A stretch of 43,188 nt of DNA from a virus, in the IMG/VR virus record IMGVR_UViG_3300030107_003117, positions 1 to 43,188 of that record; one strand, given 5' to 3'. The notes below the pieces were generated by a model. It did not search any database. It was not told the origin of the DNA and worked only from the letters and a program-made list of their open reading frames with translations. How positions within the stretch are numbered: position 1 is the first letter of the stretch; each line of letters begins with the position of its first letter. Shown here one piece after another: positions 22,801 to 30,193 of the stretch. Position numbers and translations under genes: made by a program.

Positions 22801-25371
22801 AACAGTAGTTTAATTAAAGACTTAAAGTTAGATGGATCAAAAAACACTTGGTGGATATATCCTCCTGGAAGTAGTACTGATGCTGCTGTAGGAGCTTTTT
22901 CAGATGGAACCGTTATTTCTGCAACTTCAAACAAAGCTTATAGAAGAGCTGTTAGAGCATGGTGGAAAGCTTTTGGAGCAAATTGGTTTATAGACAGTGC
23001 TATAACAGCAAACGAAGAAGTAGATACCACACCTGGAACTGGGCTTGGTACTTATGGTGCTACTAATGCTGGTCATTTAGGTAGTGGTGATCAAACGGAT
23101 AATAGTTTTATAAACTCTGGCCAACATGGTGTGTATAATAATGGTAAAAATATAGTATTATCTTGGTCAGGATTATATCTACCAGGACAAACTATAGGTG
23201 GTGACGAATTTAATCACGCACCAGGTTCGTTTGGTACTGGTGGAACAGAGCAGTATAATCTTGGTAGTGCAGATTGTCATCCAGATCAAGAAGAGATAGT
23301 TAACCAATTATCTATTGGTACTCAATTTAGATTTGCAGCCGATCCAGATCAATGGGTGTATACTATAAAAGCTGTGAGTAGAATAGAAAATTTACATAAT
23401 TATGATACAAATGATCAATTAGGTGATAAATTTCATTGGGCAGCTAACAAACGTTTAAGATATGATCTTACTGTAGAAAACGAAAACGGTAATGGTATAG
23501 GTATTGATGGGGTTGGATACAACCCTATAGTAGCAGATGTATCTGGTAATTCAGCTTGGACCGTAGCGGATAGTGATACTAATATTACTATAGAATTTGT
23601 AGAGCCATTTAGTGAAGACGATGTTCAGTTTACTAGTGATAATCCGGCTATATGGGAGACAGAACCAAAAGAAGATGTAGGTTTAGATATATATTATGAA
23701 GCAACACAAGCTTATCCTATAGATTTAAATTTTAAAACTAACGAGCAGTTTGTTAAATATGATTCTATAGCAAATAATGAATCTACGGTAGGTACTACAA
23801 ATGCTTGGTCAGGAACGATAAAAGTTACTAGTTGGAGTGATCAAACTGTAACGTTAGATACTGCTCAAAGTGCTACCGCGGGAGATGTAATATCTTTTAC
23901 AGCTCCAGATGGAGGTGTGACTAGATTAGTGGTAGAAACTACTGTTTCTAGTTCTTCTACTATAGATTTTGAAAATACACCTCACGAACAAACTGTTACA
24001 TTACCATTTGCAAATTGTTATTCTTTTCAAAATGGTGTAGAATCAAATAGAATAAGAGATGATTATAATGCCGTGTTTATTAGAAACGGTGTTAAAGCCT
24101 CTACTACTTTAGCAGAGCCTTATGAGGAAGAAAGAAGAGGTAGTGGTTTAATACACTCAGGAGTATACAACTCTACAAGTGGTTTAAACGAATTAAATCA
24201 ATTTGTACAAGCAGAACCTATAACTAAAGATATAAATCCTCGATATGGTAAGATACAAAAGTTATTTAGTAGAAATACTGATTTAGTTACTATATGTGAA
24301 GATAAAACTTTTAAAATATTATCAGATAAAGATGCTTTGTATAATGCTGATGGAAGCACACAGTTATTAGCTAAAAAAGGAGTGTTAGGACAAACAACTG
24401 CTTATGCTGGAGATTATGGAACTCAAAATCCAGAGTCATTTGCTGCTGATAATTATAGATCTTACTTTGCTGACAAAGCTAGAGGATCTGTTTTAAGATT
24501 ATCTATGGATGGTTTAACACCTATATCATCAGCTGGAATGCATGATTGGTTTTCTGATAATTTAAAAATAAATACTACTTCAACAAAGAAAAACTCTGTA
24601 CCTTTAGCTTTAGGTACTTTTGATTCTAAAAAATCATTATATAATTTAACTATAAAGCAAAAAAGCGAAGCTATAAAAGGTGTTAGTTACGAATCTCCAG
24701 CCGATACGTTTTATACGATTAGTTATAGTGAGTCTTCAAAAGGTTGGGTTAGTTTCAAATCCTTTGTACCAGAAAGTGGTTTAAGTATAAACAATGACTA
24801 TTTCACATTTAAAGATGGTGAGTTGTATAAAGAGCATGATAACTCAACTAGAAATAATTTTTACGGAGTGCAGTACACTTCAGATATAACAACAATACTA
24901 AATGATAATCCAGGCTCTGTTAAAAGTTTTAACGCTATAAATTATGAAGGTAGCCAAGCTGCTATTAGTAGAAGCATAGCCACAGGTAACACAACAGACG
25001 CTGCGGGTAACAACGTTAGTCAAGCTGATGGTTTGTACTATAATATGAAAGATAAAGACGGTTGGTCCGTAGAGTCTTTAACTACAAACAAACAAAGTGG
25101 AAGTATAGATGAGTTTATAGAAAAAGAAGGTAAGTGGTTTAATCATATTAAAGGAGCAGCAACTACGTTTACTACATCGGCTTTAGAAAATAATACATTA
25201 GCTATGGATAGTACTAGTCACAACTTAGATCAACATGAGTTTTCTTTACAAGGTCTTGGTATAGCAAGTAATGTTTCTACAGATAGTCTTGGTAATCAAA
25301 AATATACATTTACAGTTGAAAACCATGCTACTGGATCAGATGGTAGCACTTGGGATTCAACACCAGATTAA
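19876..25371 (+). CDS. Giant tail nozzle/stabilisation protein (beta-propeller type)
   Basis: 1831 aa, three bases after the preceding stop. It opens with MPEIKRTFSGSKMNKDIDERLVPKQEYRDANNIEINT, a signature typical of podoviral nozzle/stabilisation proteins, whose propeller blades follow in motifs such as IYWLVAG, GMLFWTDNHSEPKKINIER and SKKSLYNLTIKQ. Several inserted beta domains enlarge it, for example around 1290-1380 (GTIKVTSWSDQTVTLD). Near the end, KIQKLFSRNTDLVTICEDKTFKIL and SFAADNYRSYFADKARGSVLRLSMDGLTPIS resume the propeller pattern. It should form the tail tip that carries fibres and seals the DNA channel. T7 gp12 is about 800 aa, so this is more than twice that. Confidence 0.78.
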   Translation: MPEIKRTFSGSKMNKDIDERLVPKQEYRDANNIEINTSENDDVGTVQTLMGNTVLTSKFPAGSYCVGSIASKKTDKIYWLVAGEKSTTNNVTTYKDYVAEYDIQNATFKYVVVDIYKVVITTGTIQGTSSNKFLYCPQVSSKTFNNTGIRLDMEVQAPNALATSNIYVTDIVFDTDKWKIYTSEGFTTASTDTVTFTADRVLNFQLDKGTGEPRMITGLNVLDGMLFWTDNHSEPKKINIERCILGTGGEQYLVGGSNAGYSSTTTTNTSDTFTGDTDNFHTRLVSTNDGVDLHVITTFDKKRAAWLEEEHITVLKKAPLTPPYLEMSSTDPDRNSNNVYSELLNFSFATTSGGVTSLLTPSEDVYSASTTPGGLTFNTDVEFKVGDVLILTNDSTADPVTFTEHEIRIRIEGVPSGTMPLAGVYNWSLLAISNTLGTGLQDWTVRLEQKPPLFEFKFPRFAYRYKYKDGEYSVFSPFSEVAFLPGDFNYAPKQGYNLGMVNNLRSLKITDFIVEDSSKGKDVTEVDILFKNEDSPNIYTVKTIKKSDDAWPSTAKGRGSYTIESELIHAALPENQLLRSWDNVPRKALAQEITANRLVYGNYLQNYNLIDDSNAEVIPKIEVSLESTLGSLAKFNAGVSGAVDSPATPSKSVKSLRTYQVGVVYRDYLGRETPVLAGEVGDSTVTVDKDQSVAFNKLKAKVISKPPSWAHSWKFFVKETSNEYYNLAMDRWYNAEDGNVWLSFPSAERNKIQEDTFLILKKLHNNNKAVIDNAKYKVIAIENEAPTFIKTNTKVIGKLESATNWVTSTTAGFPFIGYDSFVVQGATNFYEAFGTASGTGGLNNNILNALHSGYLYVRFKSSTVVGSYYNIASIKETSTGNIEIWIDGIFKEDMKFLAPLQTTGSIISNLDLELATKIPENKPEFDGKFFVKIYKDLVLKQKVLSKTASSQMKVVTAMSPYYVNYNNVVEQNSSQNSSLIKDLKLDGSKNTWWIYPPGSSTDAAVGAFSDGTVISATSNKAYRRAVRAWWKAFGANWFIDSAITANEEVDTTPGTGLGTYGATNAGHLGSGDQTDNSFINSGQHGVYNNGKNIVLSWSGLYLPGQTIGGDEFNHAPGSFGTGGTEQYNLGSADCHPDQEEIVNQLSIGTQFRFAADPDQWVYTIKAVSRIENLHNYDTNDQLGDKFHWAANKRLRYDLTVENENGNGIGIDGVGYNPIVADVSGNSAWTVADSDTNITIEFVEPFSEDDVQFTSDNPAIWETEPKEDVGLDIYYEATQAYPIDLNFKTNEQFVKYDSIANNESTVGTTNAWSGTIKVTSWSDQTVTLDTAQSATAGDVISFTAPDGGVTRLVVETTVSSSSTIDFENTPHEQTVTLPFANCYSFQNGVESNRIRDDYNAVFIRNGVKASTTLAEPYEEERRGSGLIHSGVYNSTSGLNELNQFVQAEPITKDINPRYGKIQKLFSRNTDLVTICEDKTFKILSDKDALYNADGSTQLLAKKGVLGQTTAYAGDYGTQNPESFAADNYRSYFADKARGSVLRLSMDGLTPISSAGMHDWFSDNLKINTTSTKKNSVPLALGTFDSKKSLYNLTIKQKSEAIKGVSYESPADTFYTISYSESSKGWVSFKSFVPESGLSINNDYFTFKDGELYKEHDNSTRNNFYGVQYTSDITTILNDNPGSVKSFNAINYEGSQAAISRSIATGNTTDAAGNNVSQADGLYYNMKDKDGWSVESLTTNKQSGSIDEFIEKEGKWFNHIKGAATTFTTSALENNTLAMDSTSHNLDQHEFSLQGLGIASNVSTDSLGNQKYTFTVENHATGSDGSTWDSTPD

Positions 25372-25383
25372 AAAATATATAGT

Positions 25384-27366
25384 ATGGCAAATTGGACAGT
25401 AAACACAGCAACAACAAATCACGCTTCAGGAGATTCTATATCAGCTACTGGAGGTAGTGCTATAACAAAAGTATTAACTATAACACCAAACACTGGTTTT
25501 GTTATTAGTGCTAGTAACTTTAAGATTGGAGGTGGTAGCACAAGTGGAGGTAACGTTTGGACCGGTGGGAATGTTGATTCTGGGGTTTCATCTGTAACTT
25601 TTGCAGACACAGGTACGGCTGGGGCAATTGGCAATACCGTAACCGCAACAGTTGTGTATAGCAATTTTACAATGCCATCTAGTAATAAGGTTTTAAGAAT
25701 AGATATAGATGAAATTGATAGTACAACAGCTATAGATAGATATTTATGCGTTAGATCTCAACACGTTGCTCAAACTAATGAAGACTCTGTAAACAAACAC
25801 ACGGTTACTACTACTAGTGAATCAGGAATAACTCAAACAGATAATTCTTCTGGAATAACAAATGGTATATATGAATACTTACATAGCGGGACAGTTACAG
25901 AAGGACCGTCTTTTCCAGGACATTTAATATTTACTAAAGTGTTTGCTGCTAATACTACTTATGGTTATTATTATGATTCTATACCAACGTTTGTTTTTAA
26001 TAATTCAAGTTATGCTCCGTACTTTGAGATAATTTCTAGTAGCGAAACTTATGATAGCGATAATAATTTAACAGGTGTTACGTTTAAATGTTATTACACA
26101 CCGCCTGTAGGAATTATAGGTTTAGATCCTGATCCAGCATCAACCGCTTCTGGAATGTGTGAGTTAGGACAACAAATAAACTTTAACCATAATATAAGAC
26201 AAATAAAAAACGGAGCACCAGGAGAAAGTAAAGAAATTACGTCTGTACAGACATTAGATACAAATCTATCTGTAGATGGAGAAACAAGAACTATAAGAGT
26301 AGTTGGAGATGTTGGTGCTGAGTACAACTTAAATGTTGCTATAACTGATAATGGTCATACTTATGATTTTACCTCTAATACATTTACCGCTGGGTCAACA
26401 ACTTCATCCGATACAACTATACCTTCTGTAGGTTATAATGATTTTTCAATAGTGTATCCTTCTACTAGTAGCAATGATACTTATGATATAACTATAAGTG
26501 CGTTGCCTAACACAACAACAGCTTCTAACGTACCAACTTCAGCTAACGATCTTAGATTGTTTCAATATATAAACGTTGTAATAACTTTAGGATTAGATGA
26601 TACTTCTAGCAAGTATAATGATGCGGCTTTTCCTACCGCTATAACTTTAACCGGTGTAGCTGGACAAGATTTAGATAAGCCATTAACAAAAGATTTTTCT
26701 TATACAGTAACAGCGGCTTCACTTAACGCTGGAGACAGCGCTATAGATCCACATAGTTCTCCTCTCTTTGAACTAACCTCAGATACATCTATAGTAGTAA
26801 AAACTGATGGTAGTCCTAGTAGTGCTCAATTTGATATAGATTCTACTTCTGGTTTAACAGCTGGAGATTCTATAAATTGGACTGTAGAAAAATTCCCTTT
26901 GTTTGATTCAGAATCAACTGCTGAAATAACCGTAGCAGATGATATTGCTACAGACGGTGGTGGTACACCTAGTTCTAATAATTTAACTGTAGGAATGGTA
27001 GCTACAGCGAGCAACATAAGAAGCAACGTTACTATATTAAGTGTAGAAGATGGAGTGGTATCACTTTCAGACTCTATACAAACAGATACGAATACCCCAA
27101 TATTGTTTACAGCAAGTGGAATAACAATAAGCAGTGTTGATGATGCTAATACTATAACAGCATCTCAAAGTCTGTCTTTATTAACGGATGACTTTAGTTT
27201 AACATTTGGTGGTACAACAGCTGAATCAAACATTTATATAACAAGTGGAGTAGTTACAGATGCTCATCCTAACGTAACTTTAACAGGAACATTAAACGTA
27301 ACCAGTTTTGGTGTTGCTAATTCAAATCCTAAATTAGATATAGAAAAATTAATAACAAGATCATAA
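25384..27366 (+). CDS. Beta-rich structural protein, possible fibre or adhesin
   Basis: 660 aa, dominated by Thr, Ser, Asn, Gly and Val in beta-strand patterns, with almost no Lys/Arg clusters and no signal peptide. Repeated segments such as TPNTGFVISASNFKIGGGST, YNLNVAITDNGHTYDFTSNTF, FDIDSTSGLTAGDSINWTV and LTVGMVATASNIRSNVTILSVEDGVVSLSDSIQTDT look like Ig-like or fibre-shaft domains. Located between the nozzle protein and a small structural gene (stop and next start two bases apart), it is likely a tail appendage that meets the host. No enzyme motif. The exact role remains open. Confidence 0.72.
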   Translation: MANWTVNTATTNHASGDSISATGGSAITKVLTITPNTGFVISASNFKIGGGSTSGGNVWTGGNVDSGVSSVTFADTGTAGAIGNTVTATVVYSNFTMPSSNKVLRIDIDEIDSTTAIDRYLCVRSQHVAQTNEDSVNKHTVTTTSESGITQTDNSSGITNGIYEYLHSGTVTEGPSFPGHLIFTKVFAANTTYGYYYDSIPTFVFNNSSYAPYFEIISSSETYDSDNNLTGVTFKCYYTPPVGIIGLDPDPASTASGMCELGQQINFNHNIRQIKNGAPGESKEITSVQTLDTNLSVDGETRTIRVVGDVGAEYNLNVAITDNGHTYDFTSNTFTAGSTTSSDTTIPSVGYNDFSIVYPSTSSNDTYDITISALPNTTTASNVPTSANDLRLFQYINVVITLGLDDTSSKYNDAAFPTAITLTGVAGQDLDKPLTKDFSYTVTAASLNAGDSAIDPHSSPLFELTSDTSIVVKTDGSPSSAQFDIDSTSGLTAGDSINWTVEKFPLFDSESTAEITVADDIATDGGGTPSSNNLTVGMVATASNIRSNVTILSVEDGVVSLSDSIQTDTNTPILFTASGITISSVDDANTITASQSLSLLTDDFSLTFGGTTAESNIYITSGVVTDAHPNVTLTGTLNVTSFGVANSNPKLDIEKLITRS

Positions 27367-27367
27367 T

Positions 27368-27793
27368 ATGGCATCAATAGCTTTGACATTCCCAAAATTA
27401 AATGCGTCTCTTCAAGTAGGAGATGTACTTTACTATGTACTTACTAATACTTCTAATACTGGTGGTTATTATGACCATGATGATGCTGCTAATTCCCCTA
27501 CGTCTTTTAGATCGTCTTATACTGGTTCTGGAACTACTGAAAACGATTTAATATTAATAGGTACAGTTACAGCTATAAATAAAGCTACAAATGTTGTTAC
27601 CGTTGGTAGTAGTAACTTAACGTCTAATCAAGCTCCAAATACATCAACACATTTTATATTTTTTACTAAAGATAATAAGGTTAATAAATCCACATTATTA
27701 GGTTATTATGCTTCAGTTAAATTAAAAAATGATTCTACAACAGAATCAGAGCTGTTTAGTATAGGTTGCGATTTCTTTGAAAGTAGTAAATAA
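27368..27793 (+). CDS. Small tail-associated protein
   Basis: 141 aa. It begins MASIALTFPKLNASLQVGDVLYYVLTNTSNTGGYYDHDD and ends FIFFTKDNKVNKSTLLGYYASVKLKNDSTTESELFSIGCDFFESSK. The first half is beta-rich with the turn QVGDVLYYV; the end pattern KDNKVN-x-S-x-LLGYYA looks like a conserved surface. It follows the 660-aa structural protein by one base and probably forms part of the same tail structure or serves as its adaptor. I cannot name the family. Confidence 0.75.
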   Translation: MASIALTFPKLNASLQVGDVLYYVLTNTSNTGGYYDHDDAANSPTSFRSSYTGSGTTENDLILIGTVTAINKATNVVTVGSSNLTSNQAPNTSTHFIFFTKDNKVNKSTLLGYYASVKLKNDSTTESELFSIGCDFFESSK

Positions 27794-27837
27794 TTGCTAA
27801 AAAGTGTAACTATATACAATATAATAAATTTAATTAA

Positions 27838-28302
27838 ATGGAAAAAGAAATAACTCTTAGTAAAAGAGAACAAATACAATCTTTACAAGACTTATTGATT
27901 AGCAATGCAGATGGTAAAAATATAGAAGGAAACGGAAAAGAAGTAATACACAGTGATAATTTCCCTTTGAAACACACTTTTGCAGATGGTATTTATATAA
28001 GACAGATGGATATGAAAGCTGGTTCTATAGTTGTCGGAGCGATACATAATCATTTACATGTGTGGTTTTTATTAACTGGTCATTTAGCAGTAGCAACTGA
28101 AGATACTATAGAAGAATTTATAGCACCTTGTTATGTGTTGTCAGAACCTGGTAACAAAAGAGTTATACACGCTATAGAAGATTCTATATTTGTGAACATA
28201 CATAAAAATCCTAAAAACATAAAGGATATAAAAAAATTAGAAGAAGAGATAGTCTCTTTAACATTTAAAGATTATGAAGAATATATTAATAAAAATAAAT
28301 AA
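27838..28302 (+). CDS. Cupin-fold protein
   Basis: 154 aa. Residues 42-125 show the double-stranded beta-helix layout: GIYIRQMDMKAGSIVVGAIHNHLHVWFLLTGHLAVATEDTIEEFIAPCYVLSEPGNKRVIHAIEDSIFVNIHKN. Histidines at 70, 72, 74, 111 and 122 are placed like cupin metal ligands (H-x-H...H). Both ends are helical and charged. Cupins can be small enzymes or simply virion structural domains, and similar phage proteins are often found near tail genes. The 44-base upstream gap has the leader TTTAATTAA and no hairpin. Substrate and activity cannot be told. Confidence 0.8.
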   Translation: MEKEITLSKREQIQSLQDLLISNADGKNIEGNGKEVIHSDNFPLKHTFADGIYIRQMDMKAGSIVVGAIHNHLHVWFLLTGHLAVATEDTIEEFIAPCYVLSEPGNKRVIHAIEDSIFVNIHKNPKNIKDIKKLEEEIVSLTFKDYEEYINKNK

Positions 28303-28305
28303 ATT

Positions 28306-28929
28306 ATGAGTTTTTTAGTAGCAGGAGCGACTGTTGCAGGTGTTGTTACAGTTGGAACAGGTATAGCTGGAGCCATTAGTGGTGCTAGTCAAAAAAGAAA
28401 AGCTAAAAAGGCTAATGAGAAAGCTAGAGCTCAAATGGAAATAGATAAAGAAAGGTACATGAATCTTGACACTAGTAATCCATACTTAAACATGGAGAAC
28501 ACTATGGAAGATTTAACCGTAAATACACAAGCAGCTGATTTTGCAGCTGAACAAAGTCAAGTTGGTATGGCTAATACTTTAAACAATATGAAGCAAGCGG
28601 CTGGTGGTTCTGGAATAGCTGCTTTAGCTCAAGCTTTAGCCAATCAAGGTCAAATAGCAGCACAAAAAGCTTCTGTATCTATAGCTGATCAAGAAATGAG
28701 AAACCAACAAGCAGAAAGAAGAGAAGCTTCTAGTATACAAAATTTAGAAAGAGAAGGAGAAGTTCAGTCAAGAAACATGAAACAAGGTTTAGCCTCTACA
28801 GCTTTAGGACTATCAGCAGCTGATGTAAAACAAACAGCTAGCGATATAAATAAAGCTAATGATCAAATGTGGGGTAGTATAAAAGATATTGGTACTGGTG
28901 TTGGAGATATTTTTGGAGGTATAGGATAA
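28306..28929 (+). CDS. Internal virion protein, T7 gp14-like
   Basis: 207 aa. A Gly/Ala-rich hydrophobic N-terminus (residues 3-27, VAGATVAGVVTVGTGIAGAISG) precedes a basic patch and a long Ala/Gln-rich helix (MANTLNNMKQAAGGSGIAALAQALANQGQIAAQKASVSIADQEMRNQQAERREASSI), ending in Gly-rich IGTGVGDIFGGIG. This matches the gp14 family of small ejected internal core proteins, which insert into the outer membrane and form the first part of the DNA channel. Its position just before two large proteins mirrors the gp14-gp15-gp16 order of T7. Confidence 0.8.
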   Translation: MSFLVAGATVAGVVTVGTGIAGAISGASQKRKAKKANEKARAQMEIDKERYMNLDTSNPYLNMENTMEDLTVNTQAADFAAEQSQVGMANTLNNMKQAAGGSGIAALAQALANQGQIAAQKASVSIADQEMRNQQAERREASSIQNLEREGEVQSRNMKQGLASTALGLSAADVKQTASDINKANDQMWGSIKDIGTGVGDIFGGIG

Positions 28930-28942
28930 AAATAATAAAATC

Positions 28943-30178
28943 ATGAATAAAAAGTCACCGTTAAAACAAGTCAACTATCAAGATAGTTCTGTAGTAAAAA
29001 ACTACGAAGATGCAATAGCCGCTCAAGGTAACATAAAAAGTAATTGGGACTATGTAAGCGATTTAACTACTGATGTGTCAGGAGTTTTTAGAGAACAACA
29101 AGAGTTGAAAAAATTAGAAGAAGAAAGAAAAAAGCTTGAATTAGAAGCTTATGAAGATCAGTTTAGCAAAAACTCTGAAACTATAGCTATGAACGCTGGT
29201 AGTTTAGGTACGGAGTACTATAACCTAGCGTTTTCAGAAGCAGAGCAACTAAAAAAAGAATATCTTGATGCTCAACAAAGAGGAGACAAGCAAAAGATGG
29301 GTGAATTAAAAATGAGATTAAATGGTTTGTCTACAAGTGTTCAATCATTAAAAGAGACATTAAATCTAGCTGCTGAATTAAAAAACGAAAACGAACTATC
29401 AAACGGTAGAACAGATGAAGAAAAAATGATAGCAGCTGTCTGTACAGATCCTACTAATATAGTATATCATGAAGGAGAATGGAAATGGAAAAACCCTAAA
29501 TATAATCCTGAGGTTGAAGGATCTAAAGAGTTTATAACGCAAGATGATTTTAACAATTCGTTAGTAATAAGAGATGATGCGACCTCTGCTTCTTACAGAG
29601 AACACGAGAGCTCTATGAATGAATTAGGGTACAACTATGTTAATGGTGTTGAAGGAGCTGCGGATTTTGATTATGAAAGAATGAAGGTTAAAAATTTAGA
29701 TTGGATAAATCAAGATAATATAATGTCTATAATGCATGATGATTTTAGAGGAACTGGTGATAGTACTACATTTAAGTCTCAAGTACAAGAATATTTAGAC
29801 AGAGCAGGTTATAACGGTTTAGGTATAGACGTAAATAAAGATGGAGTTTATAACGAAGAAGATTACGACTCACCAGCAGATATGAAAATATTACTAAACG
29901 CTATAACTGACAAAGATAGTGATCTATATGATTTTAACACATCGAGAAATATAATCGCTGGATGGTTAACAGATCATCAAAAAAATTCTTTTTATGGAAA
30001 TGCTAATCCAGACTTAGTACCAGTAGCTGGTGAAACTATAGAGCAATTTAGAGCAAAAGGAGGAATTGTTGGAAAGTATTACGGTAGCACTACAAACGGT
30101 ATGACTTACGATCCTGAGCTTGGCGTGTTTATTAGAGAAACAGATGTTGAAACAATAAAGAAAAATTTGGGTTATTAA
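28943..30178 (+). CDS. Probable internal virion/ejected protein with KKSPLKQ start
   Basis: 411 aa, starting 13 bases after the gp14-like gene. The N-terminus MNKKSPLKQ is almost identical to that of the giant protein that follows (MSKKSPLKQ). A long charged helix (residues 48-145, LKKLEEERKKLELEAYEDQF...) precedes an acidic mixed region with GIDVNKDGVYNEEDYD near 293, a segment resembling an EF-hand-type calcium loop or dockerin-like element (D-x-N-x-D-x-x-x-x-E-E-D). No catalytic motif is clear. By position it corresponds to T7 gp15, a tubular core protein. Sixteen bases separate it from the next start. Confidence 0.72.
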   Translation: MNKKSPLKQVNYQDSSVVKNYEDAIAAQGNIKSNWDYVSDLTTDVSGVFREQQELKKLEEERKKLELEAYEDQFSKNSETIAMNAGSLGTEYYNLAFSEAEQLKKEYLDAQQRGDKQKMGELKMRLNGLSTSVQSLKETLNLAAELKNENELSNGRTDEEKMIAAVCTDPTNIVYHEGEWKWKNPKYNPEVEGSKEFITQDDFNNSLVIRDDATSASYREHESSMNELGYNYVNGVEGAADFDYERMKVKNLDWINQDNIMSIMHDDFRGTGDSTTFKSQVQEYLDRAGYNGLGIDVNKDGVYNEEDYDSPADMKILLNAITDKDSDLYDFNTSRNIIAGWLTDHQKNSFYGNANPDLVPVAGETIEQFRAKGGIVGKYYGSTTNGMTYDPELGVFIRETDVETIKKNLGY

Positions 30179-30193
30179 AATCAGAATTAAATT

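Noticed and set aside
29819-29857. EF-hand calcium loop in the 411-aa protein as proof of function
   Set aside because: The D-x-N-x-D spacing is suggestive but single, and without a flanking helix pair I would not annotate a calcium-binding domain.
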